Shown: positions 1-7,670, counted from the first letter of the stretch. The stretch is 17,844 nucleotides of DNA from Rhodobacteraceae bacterium UBA3069 (GCA_002366795.1 DFBX01000043.1:1-17844), one strand, 5' to 3'. Numbers and translations: made by a program. The notes: generated by a model not told the origin, from the letters alone.

Positions 1-56
1 CCCACGAGTGCTGACGTCAGACAATCGGCGCGCCGTCGTCATGGCTGACGCTGACT

Positions 57-901
57 GTGGCTGGGCTATCGATGGGGATGGGGATGGGGATGGGGATGGG
101 GATGATGATCTTCCTCATGGCGTCTGGCCTGTCGCTTGTTTTCGGCCTGATGGACGTGCTCAATTTCGGCCATTCGGCTTTCGTGTCCTTCGGGGCCTTC
201 GTCGCCGCCTCGGTTCTGACAGCGCTGGCGATCATGGCCGCCATCGGGTTCGGCCTTGTGGCGGGCTGGTTCTTTGAACGGGTCATCATCAAGCCGGTCT
301 ACAAGGACCACCTGCGGCAAATCCTGATCACCATGGGCGCGCTGATCGTGGCCGAACAGATGATACTGGCGATCTGGGGCGGCGCGCCGATCACTGTGCT
401 GCGCCCCGCGTTCCTAGAAGGTCGCTGCTGATCGGCGGTGCCTCTATCGACATCTACCGCGTCTTTGCCTTTTTCGTGGGGGCCGTCACATACGGGCTGC
501 TTTACCTGCTTCTGAACCGCTCGCGTCTCGGTCTGCTGATCCGTGCAGGCGTCGAAAACCGCAAGATGGTCGATGCATTGGGCTTTCGCATCGACCGGTT
601 GTTCATCGGGGTCTTCATGCTGGGATCTGCCCTTGCGGCCATGGGCGGCGCGATGTGGGCCGGATACGAGACGCTGATTTCCCCCGCCCTTGGCGCCGAA
701 ATGATGACCATCGTGTTCATCGTGGTGATCATCGCCGGGCTGGGGTCGATCCGCGGCACGCTTCCGTGTGCGCTGATGGTGGGGCTGGTGGGCAATTACG
801 TGGGCTTTCTGGCCCCGAAAATGGCGCTGGCATCGAACATGATCCTGATGATGGCAATCCTGATGTGGCGGCCCTCCGGGCTGGCCCCGGCGGTGAAGTG
901 A
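57..901 (+). pseudogene. LivH-like ABC importer permease, frameshifted
   Basis: This is an inner-membrane permease of the branched-chain amino acid (HAAT) ABC importer family, the partner of the LivM-like permease that follows. The first part (57-431) has the family N-terminal pattern ASGLSLVFGLMDVLNFGH. The second part (in frame from about 422, ending 901) has the conserved cytoplasmic loop and last helices (SRLGLLIRAGVENRKMVDALG, then GGLGSI-like IAGLGSIRGT). The two parts are in different frames. Restoring one base at about 421/422 joins them as FLEGSLLIGG, so a single-base deletion, or a sequencing error, explains the break. The true start is unclear: the frame is open from 15 (stop at 12-14), with only GTG at 57 before the repeat. 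Five ATGGGG units at 72-101 encode a Met-Gly run just before the first helix. The substrate cannot be told from sequence. Family confidence is high; whether the gene is functional is uncertain. Confidence 0.8.
72..104 (+). repeat. Hexanucleotide tandem repeat (ATGGGG)x5
   Basis: Five perfect ATGGGG units run from 72 to 101 and are followed by ATG ATG. In the permease frame they encode (Met-Gly)5-Met-Met. Because the unit is six bases, changes in copy number would lengthen or shorten the protein without breaking the frame. Typical homologues have, from memory, only one or two Met-Gly pairs here, so an expansion is inferred. Confidence 0.9.
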
Positions 902-908
902 GGCTGAC

Positions 909-1976
909 ATGAACTCAAGAACCGGAACCCTCGCCGTTAAATCCGTGGTGGTGCTGATCGGCGCGCTGCTACTGTTCGCGCCCTTCCTGTTCCAGGATGT
1001 CCGCGCGATCGAAGTCGCCGCCCGCATCTGTATCTTCATCGTGCTGGTGGCCAGCTATGACCTGCTTTTGGGCTATACGGGAATCGTGTCCTTTGCCCAC
1101 ACCATGTTCTTCGGCTTTGGCGCGTATGGGGCTGCGATCTGCCTGAAACAGATGGGGCCGGGCTGGGATGCCGTGGCGCTCGGCACCCTTGCCGGGCTGG
1201 CCGTATCGGTCGTGATGGCGGTGCTGATCGGGCTTTTGTCGCTGCGGGTCAAAGCGATCTTTTTCGCGATGATCACGCTTGCCGCCGCAAGCGTTGTGAT
1301 GGTGCTTGCCTCGCAACTCTCAAACCTGACAGGGGGCGAGGACGGGATCACCTATCGCGCGCCCGAACTGTTCAAGACCGCGAACAAGCTGATGACCGAT
1401 GAAAACGGCAAAGTGCTGCGCATCGCGGGGGTCAAGATGAACGGCAAGCTGGCGGCGTATTACTTTGTTTTCGTCACATCTCTGGTGCTGTTCATCGGCT
1501 TGATGCGGGTCACCGCATCGCCGCTTGGCACCGTGCTGGAAGCGATCCGCGAGAACGAGACCAGGGCAGAGGCCATCAGCTATCGTGTCGTCGCCTACCG
1601 CACCTTCGTGTTCTGCCTTGCGGCCATGGTCGCCTCGCTGGCGGGGTCGGTCTATGTGGTCTGGCTGAAATACGCTGGGCCGGACACAGCGCTGAGTATC
1701 GCCATCATGATCGACATCCTGTTGATGGTGGTGATCGGCGGCATGGGCACGATCTGGGGCGCGGCGATTGGCGCGACGCTGATGGTCCTGGCGCAATATT
1801 ACCTGCGCGACCTGATGGGTGCCGCGTCCGAGGCCGCCGCGCAAATCCCGCTGCTTCCCGAATTGCTGAACCCCGACAGGTGGCTGTTCTGGCTGGGCAT
1901 CATCTTTATCCTGCTGGTCTGTTTCTTCCCCGCGGGCATCGCTGACACGTTGATGAAGAAAGGGGCCGCGAAATGA
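909..1976 (+). CDS. LivM-like branched-chain-type ABC importer permease
   Basis: The 355-residue inner-membrane protein is the second permease of a HAAT-family ABC importer, pairing with the LivH-like protein upstream. It has about nine to ten hydrophobic segments and the family's characteristic early segment (YDLLLGYTGIVSFAHTMFFG, about residues 50-69). The cytoplasmic coupling loop (SPLGTVLEAIRENETRAEAI) and the late GGMGTIWGAAIGA segment are also present. It ends in a charged Lys-rich tail. The ATG lies 7 bases after the upstream stop, and its own stop overlaps the next ATG (ATGA at 1973-1976), so the genes are translationally coupled. The ATPases and binding protein are presumably upstream, outside the window. 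The substrate is unknown; this lineage of permeases includes transporters for amino acids, urea, amides and aromatic acids. Confidence 0.88.
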   Translation: MNSRTGTLAVKSVVVLIGALLLFAPFLFQDVRAIEVAARICIFIVLVASYDLLLGYTGIVSFAHTMFFGFGAYGAAICLKQMGPGWDAVALGTLAGLAVSVVMAVLIGLLSLRVKAIFFAMITLAAASVVMVLASQLSNLTGGEDGITYRAPELFKTANKLMTDENGKVLRIAGVKMNGKLAAYYFVFVTSLVLFIGLMRVTASPLGTVLEAIRENETRAEAISYRVVAYRTFVFCLAAMVASLAGSVYVVWLKYAGPDTALSIAIMIDILLMVVIGGMGTIWGAAIGATLMVLAQYYLRDLMGAASEAAAQIPLLPELLNPDRWLFWLGIIFILLVCFFPAGIADTLMKKGAAK

Positions 1977-2809
1977 GCGGGCGTTCTGTGTTCCTGCCGC
2001 TGGATGGCCATGAAATTCACGTCACCGAATGGGGCGATCCGGCAGCGTCCGCCTTGGTGATGTGGCACGGGCTGGCCCGTACGGGGCGCGATTTCGACGA
2101 ATTGGCGCGGGCGCTTTCAGACGCCTATTTCGTGATCTGCCCCGATACGATCGGGCGGGGGATGTCATCGTGGTCACGGCAACCGAATGCGGACTACGGC
2201 CCCTCGGCCTATGCCCGGACGGCGCTTGCCATGCTGGACCATTACGGAATTGATCGCGCCGCGTGGATCGGCACCTCGCTGGGTGGGTTGATCGGCATTC
2301 ACTTGGCACAATCCGGCCGCCTGACAGGGCTGATCCTGAATGACATCGGCCCCGAAATCCCGGCAAAGGCCGTCGCGCGGATCATGGAATACGCCGGCAC
2401 CCTGCCCGATTTCGCAACCATGGCCGAGGCGCGGGAATGGCTGCGTACGGTCTATACCCCCTTCGGCCCCGCGCCCGATGGCTTCTGGCAGCGTATGGTC
2501 GGAACCTCGGTCCGCAGGCGCGGCGACGGGCGGCTGACCCTGCATTACGACCCCGCGATCATCGCCGCCTTTCCGCATTTCGAAACCGAGATGCGGACAT
2601 GGGACCAGATGGCGCGTATCACGCTGCCGGTCCATGTGCTTCGCGGGGCGCAATCCGACATCCTGCCCAAGGACATTGCCGACAGAATGATGGCCTTGCC
2701 CTGCGTCCGCTCGATCACCGAGAGCGAAGGCTGCGGCCACGCCCCCAGCCTTGCCCGCCCAGAAGACGCGCAACTGATCCGCGAACTGCTGTCCGGTTTC
2801 GACGCATAG
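1973..2809 (+). CDS. Alpha/beta hydrolase
   Basis: The 278-residue cytoplasmic protein has the alpha/beta hydrolase fold. The oxyanion-hole motif is WHGLARTG at residues 31-38, the nucleophile elbow is GTSLGG with Ser102, and the probable acid and base are Asp229 (in RGAQSDIL) and His256 (GCGHAP). There is no signal peptide. The start codon overlaps the permease stop by four bases, which places the enzyme in the transporter operon. It probably acts on the imported compound or a product of it, for example hydrolysing an ester or a C-C bond; this is inference and the substrate is not known. The length and the complete triad suggest an active enzyme. Confidence 0.88.
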   Translation: MSGRSVFLPLDGHEIHVTEWGDPAASALVMWHGLARTGRDFDELARALSDAYFVICPDTIGRGMSSWSRQPNADYGPSAYARTALAMLDHYGIDRAAWIGTSLGGLIGIHLAQSGRLTGLILNDIGPEIPAKAVARIMEYAGTLPDFATMAEAREWLRTVYTPFGPAPDGFWQRMVGTSVRRRGDGRLTLHYDPAIIAAFPHFETEMRTWDQMARITLPVHVLRGAQSDILPKDIADRMMALPCVRSITESEGCGHAPSLARPEDAQLIRELLSGFDA

Positions 2810-2815
2810 CCAAGA

Positions 2816-2838
2816 CTTGGCGTGACCATAGCGCCAAG
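2816..2838 (+). other. Hairpin after the transporter/hydrolase operon
   Basis: A perfect 7-bp inverted repeat, CTTGGCG / CGCCAAG, with a 9-base loop begins 7 bases after the hydrolase stop. There is no T-run behind it, so it may be a weak terminator or an mRNA 3'-end stabiliser rather than a strong intrinsic terminator. Confidence 0.4.
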
Positions 2839-2875
2839 CTGTGCTAACCCGATTCCATTAAAGCCGGAGGGATAG

Positions 2876-3388
2876 ATGGACGGGTTTCTAGCAGCACTTT
2901 TTCTGGCCGCAGGGCTGACCGACATGGGGTTGAACCACTGCGGCAATGGCGGCTGCCTTGCGCAGCAAGACGCGCAATCGCGCATGTCGCTGTCATTCGG
3001 CGACGTGCAGTTCCAGGAAGATTCCATCGCCTCAGAGGCTTACGTCCGTTACGAATTGGGCCAGACACGCGGCCCGTTCCAACCGGCCCTTGGCCTGTCT
3101 GTCACCGATCAGGGCAGTGCATGGGTGGGTTTCGGCGCGCTGTGGACGCAAGAGCTTGGCCGCCACGCCTATGTCCAGTTGCACCTGATGCCCGGCCTTT
3201 ATGCGCAGGGCAGCGGGCCTGACCTGGGTCATGCGATTGAAATCCGGTCCGGTGCGGAAATAGGTTACATCGCCTCGAACGGTGTGCGCTTTGGTGCGTC
3301 CTATGACCACCGTTCCAATTCCGAACTGGACGCCGTCAACCCGGGGCTTGAGACGATCCAGTTCCGCGTGTCGGTGCCGCTGAAGTAA
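2876..3388 (+). CDS. PagL-like lipid A 3-O-deacylase (acyloxyacyl hydrolase)
   Basis: The 170-residue protein matches the PagL family of outer-membrane beta-barrel enzymes, which remove the 3-O-linked acyl chain of lipid A and so change the envelope. The evidence is the C-terminal signature DHRSNSELDAVNPG. His145 and Ser147 correspond to the catalytic His and Ser of PagL (H-x-S-N motif). Glu159 lies exactly 14 residues after the His, the same spacing as His126-Glu140 in the Pseudomonas enzyme. The N terminus has a short hydrophobic stretch (FLAALFLAAG) that may serve as a signal peptide. The start has a good ribosome binding site (GGAGGG) about 6 bases upstream. The protein ends in alternating hydrophobic strands typical of a small barrel. 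The gene is transcribed toward the dehydrogenase gene and their stops are immediately adjacent. Confidence 0.82.
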   Translation: MDGFLAALFLAAGLTDMGLNHCGNGGCLAQQDAQSRMSLSFGDVQFQEDSIASEAYVRYELGQTRGPFQPALGLSVTDQGSAWVGFGALWTQELGRHAYVQLHLMPGLYAQGSGPDLGHAIEIRSGAEIGYIASNGVRFGASYDHRSNSELDAVNPGLETIQFRVSVPLK

Positions 3389-4789
3389 CTATTCCGGCAG
3401 GACTTTTCCGGGGTTCATGATCCCTTTGGGGTCAAGCGCCGCCTTGATCGCCTTCATCGTGCGCACTGCCACGGGGTTCTTGCGCCGGGCCATGGATGAC
3501 AATTTCGACGTGCCTATCCCGTGTTCGGCGGAAAAACTGCCACCAAGGGAAATCACGACATCCTCGACCGTTTCCATGATCCGGTCATGGACCGCCGGGT
3601 CGTCATTGCCCGCCCAAACTGCGTAATGCACGTTGCCATCGCCAAGGTGGGCGACAGACACGTCTTCGGCCCCCGCATCGACCTGCGGCAGCTTTTCCCC
3701 CATGATTTCAAGGAAGGTCGCGACCTTGTCCAGCGGCACGGCGATATCGTTGTTGACCAGCGGCAGCTTGGACAGGATCACCTCGGCGGCGGCCTCGCGG
3801 CGGGCCCACATCTCGGCCCGCTGCGCGCCCGATTGGGCGACCACGGCATCCAGCACCAGCCTGTCTTGGAACAGCCCTTCCAGCACGGTTTCCAGATGTC
3901 GCGCCAATGGGGTCTGGCCGCTGTCATCCTCGGTGCAATCGGCGGCGGATGCGCTGGCCACCTCGACCAGAATGTTCACGTCATAATCGGCGTCAAACGG
4001 CGGTTTGCCACCTTTGATCCGCTGGTGATGGGCGATGTAGTTGCGCGGCATGTATTCGAATGCCTCGACCTTTCCGCCCGTTGCCTCTTGCAGACGGTTC
4101 AGCAATTCCAAAGCGTCAGACAGCGAAGGCGCGGCGACCATCGCCGTGCCATAGGCCAACGGTTTGGGATGCAGTTTCAGAACAGCTGCGGTGATGATAC
4201 CAAGCGTCCCCTCGGCCCCGATCATCAGGTGGCGCAGGTTGTAGCCCGAATTGTCCTTGTGCAGTTCCGACATGATATCCAGCACCTCGCCATCGGGCAG
4301 GACGACCTCCAACCCCAGGCACAGATCGCGGGTATTGCCATAGCGCAGCACGTTGGACCCGCCCGCATTGGTGGACAGGAAACCGCCCGCCATGGCCGAC
4401 CCCTTTGCACCAAAGGTCAGCGGGAAAATCATGCCCTGCTCTTCCGCCGCTTCCTGAATGGTCTGAAGGATCACGCCTGCCTCGACAATGGCGATACGCG
4501 CATCGGGGCGGATGTCGCGGATGCGATTCATCCGGTCCACCGACAGCATCAGCGCGCCATCGGCGCGAGTGCCGCCCGCCAGCCCGGTATTGCCCGACAC
4601 TGGAACCACCGGCATTCCAGCCTCATGGGCCAGTTTCATCACCGCCGAAACTTCGGCAGTCGATGCGGGGCGCACCACGGCCAGTGGGGTGAACTGGTAT
4701 TGACCCGTCCAATCATGGCTCCATTTTTCGGCATCCTTGCCTTGCAGCACGTATTCGGGGCCCAGAATAGCTTGCAACTTGTAGATCAT
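3389..4789 (-). CDS. FAD-dependent D-2-hydroxyglutarate/D-lactate dehydrogenase family protein
   Basis: The 466-residue cytoplasmic flavoenzyme oxidises a D-2-hydroxy acid, passing electrons to an acceptor such as electron-transfer flavoprotein or quinone. The FAD_binding_4 (PCMH-type) domain is N-terminal, with PVSGNTGLAGG at residues 63-73 and the conserved SAMAGGFLSTNAGGSNVLRYG region near 131-151. The C-terminal FAD-oxidase domain has HLGDGNVH (His381, His388) and EHGIG (Glu422, His423), corresponding to the metal/substrate site of D-2-hydroxyglutarate dehydrogenase. It closes with MNPGKVLPE, as usual for the family. The ATG at 4789 is chosen because AGGAG lies about 7 bases upstream; an in-frame extension to 4840 has no such site and is not family-like. 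D-2-hydroxyglutarate is the best guess, with D-lactate or glycolate as alternatives. Confidence 0.88.
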   Translation of the reverse strand: MIYKLQAILGPEYVLQGKDAEKWSHDWTGQYQFTPLAVVRPASTAEVSAVMKLAHEAGMPVVPVSGNTGLAGGTRADGALMLSVDRMNRIRDIRPDARIAIVEAGVILQTIQEAAEEQGMIFPLTFGAKGSAMAGGFLSTNAGGSNVLRYGNTRDLCLGLEVVLPDGEVLDIMSELHKDNSGYNLRHLMIGAEGTLGIITAAVLKLHPKPLAYGTAMVAAPSLSDALELLNRLQEATGGKVEAFEYMPRNYIAHHQRIKGGKPPFDADYDVNILVEVASASAADCTEDDSGQTPLARHLETVLEGLFQDRLVLDAVVAQSGAQRAEMWARREAAAEVILSKLPLVNNDIAVPLDKVATFLEIMGEKLPQVDAGAEDVSVAHLGDGNVHYAVWAGNDDPAVHDRIMETVEDVVISLGGSFSAEHGIGTSKLSSMARRKNPVAVRTMKAIKAALDPKGIMNPGKVLPE

Positions 4790-4903
4790 CGGCCTCTCCT
4801 CAATTGGGCTGACTGTGCTTCCCGCCTGTGGCAAGTGCAAGTCTGGACAAGCGCTTGGGGCGGGCTATTTTACCTTGTATCGTCATCCGAGGAGCCATCG
4901 GCA

Positions 4904-5458
4904 ATGCAAATGACCCACCCCTTCCGCCGCATCGCGCAGCTTTTCGTTCTTGTGGCCGGACTGTGTGCCATGGCCCTGCCCGCCACCGCAGCCGATCGTG
5001 ATATTTTCGAAGCGATCGAGGGCGGCACGCTGGACCTGACAGCATGGCGCGGGCAACCCGTGCTGGTGGTCAACACTGCCTCGCGCTGTGGTTTCACCCC
5101 GCAATATGACGAATTGCAGGCACTTTATGACACCTACAAGGATCGCGGGCTGGTGGTGCTGGCCGTGCCCTCGCAGGATTTCAAGCAAGAGCTGTCAAGC
5201 GACAAGGCGGTCGCCGAGTTTTGTGAGCTGAATTTCAACCTGACCCTGCCGATGACCACGATCACCCATGTGAAAGGCCCCGATGCGCACCCGTTTTACA
5301 AATGGGTCGCCGCGCAGACCGGGTTCGTTCCGGGGTGGAATTTCAACAAGGTTCTGATCGGGCCGGATGGGCGTGTGCAGGGCTATTGGGGATCGCCAGT
5401 GAAACCTATGTCCGGTGCCATCACCCGCCCGATTGAAACGCTGCTGGCCAAGGGTTAA
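4904..5458 (+). CDS. Exported glutathione peroxidase family protein
   Basis: The 184-residue thiol peroxidase of the glutathione peroxidase family probably reduces peroxides in the periplasm. Residues 1-30 form a Sec signal peptide with a hydrophobic core and a likely cut after ATAA. The catalytic motif is NTASRCGFTPQY with Cys62 in place of selenocysteine, and the conserved WNFNKVLI block is near the C terminus. The usual FPCNQFxxQE block is altered to VPSQDFKQE, keeping the Gln but losing the second Cys, so the resolving mechanism may differ. AGGAG lies 9 bases before the ATG. A possible promoter (TTGGGG 4855-4860, 17 bases, TATCGT 4878-4883) is weak. The gene is divergent from the dehydrogenase gene and its stop lies 3 bases from the convergent ureG stop. 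Confidence 0.87.
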   Translation: MQMTHPFRRIAQLFVLVAGLCAMALPATAADRDIFEAIEGGTLDLTAWRGQPVLVVNTASRCGFTPQYDELQALYDTYKDRGLVVLAVPSQDFKQELSSDKAVAEFCELNFNLTLPMTTITHVKGPDAHPFYKWVAAQTGFVPGWNFNKVLIGPDGRVQGYWGSPVKPMSGAITRPIETLLAKG

Positions 5459-5461
5459 TCG

Positions 5462-6073
5462 CTAAAGCCCGCCGATTTCCTTGATCAAATCCACGACCTG
5501 GTCCACGCCCTTGCCATGGCGCAGGGCGGCAAAGACAAACGGCAAGTCGCCGCGCATCCGCTTGGCGTCGCAGTCCATCACCTCCAGCGAAGCACCCACA
5601 TGCGGGGCCAGATCGGTCTTGTTGATGATCAGGATGTCAGATTTCGTGATGGCAGGCCCGCCCTTGCGGGGAATTTCCTCTCCGGCGGCGGTGTCGATCA
5701 CGTAAAGGGTGATATCCGCCAGTTCCGGGCTGAAAGTAGCGGACAGGTTGTCGCCGCCGGATTCAATCAGCACGACCTCGATATCCGGGTGGCGTTTTTG
5801 CATTTCGGCCACGGCGGCCAGATTGATCGAGGCATCCTCGCGGATCGCCGTATGCGGGCAGCCGCCGGTTTCCACCCCGATCACGCGGTCCTGCGGCAGG
5901 ACCTGCATCCGCATCAGCGCCTCGGCGTCCTCTTGCGTGTAGATATCATTGGTGATCGCACCGATGGAAAAATCGGCGGACATGGCGCGGCACAGGGCGG
6001 CGGTCAGCGTGGTCTTGCCCGCGCCGACGGGACCGCCGATGCCGATACGAAGAGGGCCGTTGGGGGATGTCAT
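5462..6073 (-). CDS. ureG: Urease accessory GTPase UreG
   Basis: The 203-residue SIMIBI-class GTPase powers nickel delivery into apo-urease with UreF and UreD (UreH). The P-loop GGPVGAGKT is at residues 13-21, the metal-binding Cys-Pro-His at 72-74, ESGGDN at 104-109, and the guanine-specificity motif NKTD at 151-154. Length is normal for the family. Its ATG overlaps the ureF stop by 4 bases (ATGA), which fixes the start; the much longer open frame upstream is only the antisense-like reading of ureF. It is the last gene of the cluster. No T-rich terminator is visible in the 3 bases before the convergent peroxidase gene. Confidence 0.97.
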   Translation of the reverse strand: MTSPNGPLRIGIGGPVGAGKTTLTAALCRAMSADFSIGAITNDIYTQEDAEALMRMQVLPQDRVIGVETGGCPHTAIREDASINLAAVAEMQKRHPDIEVVLIESGGDNLSATFSPELADITLYVIDTAAGEEIPRKGGPAITKSDILIINKTDLAPHVGASLEVMDCDAKRMRGDLPFVFAALRHGKGVDQVVDLIKEIGGL

Positions 6074-6714
6074 GAACGGAATAGCCTTGTGTATTGGGTT
6101 TCGTGTTTCATCGCAGCGATATCGCCAAGGATGCAACAACCGCCAAGGTCGTCCAGCGTTTGACCGGCGGTTTGCATGGCGATGGTTTGGCACAGCGGTG
6201 CCAGACCGGCGAGGGTCGATTGCCCTTCGGTTTGTCCCAGCGGCACCAGACGGATCGCGGCGGATGTCAGGTTGGCGGCAAAGCCGTGCAGATACATCGG
6301 CAGGGTCTGCGCCAGTGGCACATCCAGCAACCGCGCCGCTGCGCCCACGGCCACCGGATAGCACAGCCCGTTCAGCGCGGCCCCATGGGTGGCCGCGACT
6401 GTCCTGCAAAAGGCATCGCCCTGAAATTGGGTTTCCATCAGCCTTTCGCGGCTGGCGGCGAATGCGCGGGCGGTGGCGTCGATATCTGCCATCTCGTCCA
6501 GTGTGGCGCGATAGGCCGAGGCCAGCAGGATGGCATCGTTGCGCCCCGCGCCATGTTGCAGGATGTCGCCGATCCATGTGGCGAAACTGCCCGCGTTGGT
6601 CACATCGCCGGCCTCGACCGCCCATTCAAGCCCGTGCGAATAGCTGAACGCACCGACCGGATAGGCCGGTGACAGCCATTGCATGAGGGTCAGAAGCGCG
6701 GCGGTGTCAGGCAT
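6070..6714 (-). CDS. ureF: Urease accessory protein UreF
   Basis: The 214-residue helical protein acts as the scaffold and GTPase regulator in the UreD-UreF-UreG nickel-insertion complex. The N-terminal family motif SPAYPVGAFSYSHGLEWAV is present. The conserved mid region (FQGDAFCRTVAA, then YPVAVGAAA) and the C-terminal part are also complete. I chose the ATG at 6714 (MPDTAALL), with an alternative ATG two codons earlier at 6720. Both overlap the end of ureE, whose stop is at 6707-6709. The open frame continues further upstream through the alternate reading of the ureE His-tail, which is not UreF-like. The gene is translationally coupled to ureE and ureG. Confidence 0.95.
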   Translation of the reverse strand: MPDTAALLTLMQWLSPAYPVGAFSYSHGLEWAVEAGDVTNAGSFATWIGDILQHGAGRNDAILLASAYRATLDEMADIDATARAFAASRERLMETQFQGDAFCRTVAATHGAALNGLCYPVAVGAAARLLDVPLAQTLPMYLHGFAANLTSAAIRLVPLGQTEGQSTLAGLAPLCQTIAMQTAGQTLDDLGGCCILGDIAAMKHETQYTRLFRS

Positions 6715-7222
6715 GGTCATGATGGTGGTCGTGGTGATGGTTTTGGCTGTGATCATGTTCATGGCCATGTGCATCCCCGTGGGAATGGCCATGGGTGCGC
6801 CCGTGCCCATATGCACCGCCCTCAGGGGTGAAGGGTTCCGTCACCTCGGTCACATCCGCGCCCAGCTTGTCCAGCATGTCGCGCAACACCTTGTCGCGCT
6901 GAATCAGCAGGCGGGCAGGTTCGATCTGGCAGGGGGTGTGGCGGTTGCCGATATGCCACGCCAGCCGAACCAGATCATCACCGGTGATCGCGAGCAGCGC
7001 CTCCTCTGCGGCGCGGACCTCGACCATGCCACCGGTTTTCAACTCGAACGCATCCCCATCATCGACAGAGGACGTCTGCGCCAGATCGACCAGCAACTTT
7101 GCCCCCGCTTCGGTGGTCAGAACGCGGCGGCGCAGAAACCGTTCGTCATAGCTGAGCAGCAGGTAATCCACGGCTCCTTGCCAGTGACCCTTGCGGTGAA
7201 AGTTATAGCTTTTTGCGGTCAT
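6707..7222 (-). CDS. ureE: Urease nickel metallochaperone UreE with His-rich tail
   Basis: The 171-residue UreE binds nickel and delivers it to UreG for urease activation. It has the N-terminal peptide-binding domain and the metal-binding domain with the conserved GNRHTP segment (His95). The C-terminal tail (residues 140-170) has 15 histidines in 31 positions, alternating with Gly and Asp, which suggests high nickel storage capacity. A GGAGGG site sits about 7-10 bases before the ATG. Upstream on the same strand are two hairpins and the DUF1127 gene, so the transcript entering ureE may be processed or attenuated there. The end of the gene overlaps ureF. Confidence 0.95.
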   Translation of the reverse strand: MTAKSYNFHRKGHWQGAVDYLLLSYDERFLRRRVLTTEAGAKLLVDLAQTSSVDDGDAFELKTGGMVEVRAAEEALLAITGDDLVRLAWHIGNRHTPCQIEPARLLIQRDKVLRDMLDKLGADVTEVTEPFTPEGGAYGHGRTHGHSHGDAHGHEHDHSQNHHHDHHHDHA

Positions 7223-7242
7223 TTCGCGCCCTCCAAACGAAT

Positions 7243-7278
7243 CAAGGCCGCGCCCCCGAATACGGGGATGCGGCCTTG
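7243..7278 (-). terminator. Long hairpin between the DUF1127 gene and ureE
   Basis: The outer arms CAAGGCCGC (7243-7251) and GCGGCCTTG (7270-7278) pair perfectly, and the inner CCCCG/CGGGG (7254-7258/7263-7267) pair around an AATA loop. On the minus strand it is followed by ATTCGTTTGGAG, not a good T-tract. It could be a partial terminator after the DUF1127 gene, or an attenuator or RNA-processing structure in the ureE leader, ending 21 bases before the ureE ATG. The structure is certain from the sequence; the role is inferred. Confidence 0.5.
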
Positions 7279-7293
7279 TGATAACGATACGGT

Positions 7294-7309
7294 CCGGGCC
7301 GAACGGCCC
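7294..7309 (-). other. Second GC-rich hairpin after the DUF1127 gene
   Basis: CGGGCC / GGCCCG form a 6-bp stem with a 4-base GAAC loop, 8 bases beyond the DUF1127 stop. With the longer hairpin next to it, this makes a double stem-loop in the DUF1127-ureE spacer. Confidence 0.4.
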
Positions 7310-7316
7310 GCGCGGA

Positions 7317-7535
7317 TCAGATTGCGTAGACGTCGCGGAAAACGTGGCGCGCGATATCCTCGCGGCGCAGGCCCATATCGGCCAGTTGCTTGTCGTCCAT
7401 CGCGTGCAGCGTGTTGAGAGCCTTCATGCGCGGCGAGTTTTCGGCCATGGACACCAGCCCACGAAAGAACTTGTCGAATGCGCGCGCAAAGAACGACTCG
7501 GCTGCGTGTTCTGCGGATGCATTTATAAATGCCAT
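7317..7535 (-). CDS. DUF1127 small protein inside the urease cluster
   Basis: The 72-residue cytoplasmic protein has the DUF1127 signature in its C-terminal half (LHAMDDKQLADMGLRREDI, residues 43-61). Proteins of this family are small, Arg-rich in many species and, where studied, linked to RNA turnover and to phosphate, carbon or nitrogen regulation; the role of this one is unknown. The ribosome binding site GGGAGG lies 7-8 bases before the ATG. It sits between ureC and ureE but has its own likely promoter and a following hairpin pair, so it may be expressed separately from urease. Confidence 0.85.
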   Translation of the reverse strand: MAFINASAEHAAESFFARAFDKFFRGLVSMAENSPRMKALNTLHAMDDKQLADMGLRREDIARHVFRDVYAI

Positions 7536-7578
7536 TGGAAAACCTCCCTAAGATGTCGAGGTCTCCCCTCTTTCCCAC

Positions 7579-7615
7579 AGCATAGCTGCGCTGCAGCATT
7601 TCCACAAATGCTGCA
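7579..7615 (-). promoter_or_regulatory. Predicted promoter of the DUF1127 gene with overlapping dyad
   Basis: On the minus strand, TTGTGG (7602-7607) and TATGCT (7579-7584) are separated by exactly 17 bases, a plausible housekeeping promoter 44 bases before the ATG. The -35 is overlapped by a perfect 10-bp inverted repeat, TGCAGCATTT-CCAC-AAATGCTGCA (7592-7615). That could be an operator, or less likely a ureC terminator, since no T-run follows it in the ureC direction. Confidence 0.5.
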
Positions 7616-7670
7616 TCTGCATAACCGCCCGTCGTACGGCGCAAGGGTGCTTGATCTGTTAACATCTCGT

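Noticed and set aside
3521..4903. Very long plus-strand frame ahead of the peroxidase
   Set aside because: It is the antisense reading of the D-2-hydroxyglutarate dehydrogenase gene. The peroxidase signal peptide and ribosome binding site place the true start at 4904.
6074..6625. N-terminal extension of UreG
   Set aside because: The extension reads through ureF in another frame; the family start is the ATG overlapping the ureF stop.
7592..7615. Dyad as a ureC terminator
   Set aside because: There is no T-run after it in the ureC direction, and it overlaps a plausible -35 for the next gene, so an operator reading is preferred.
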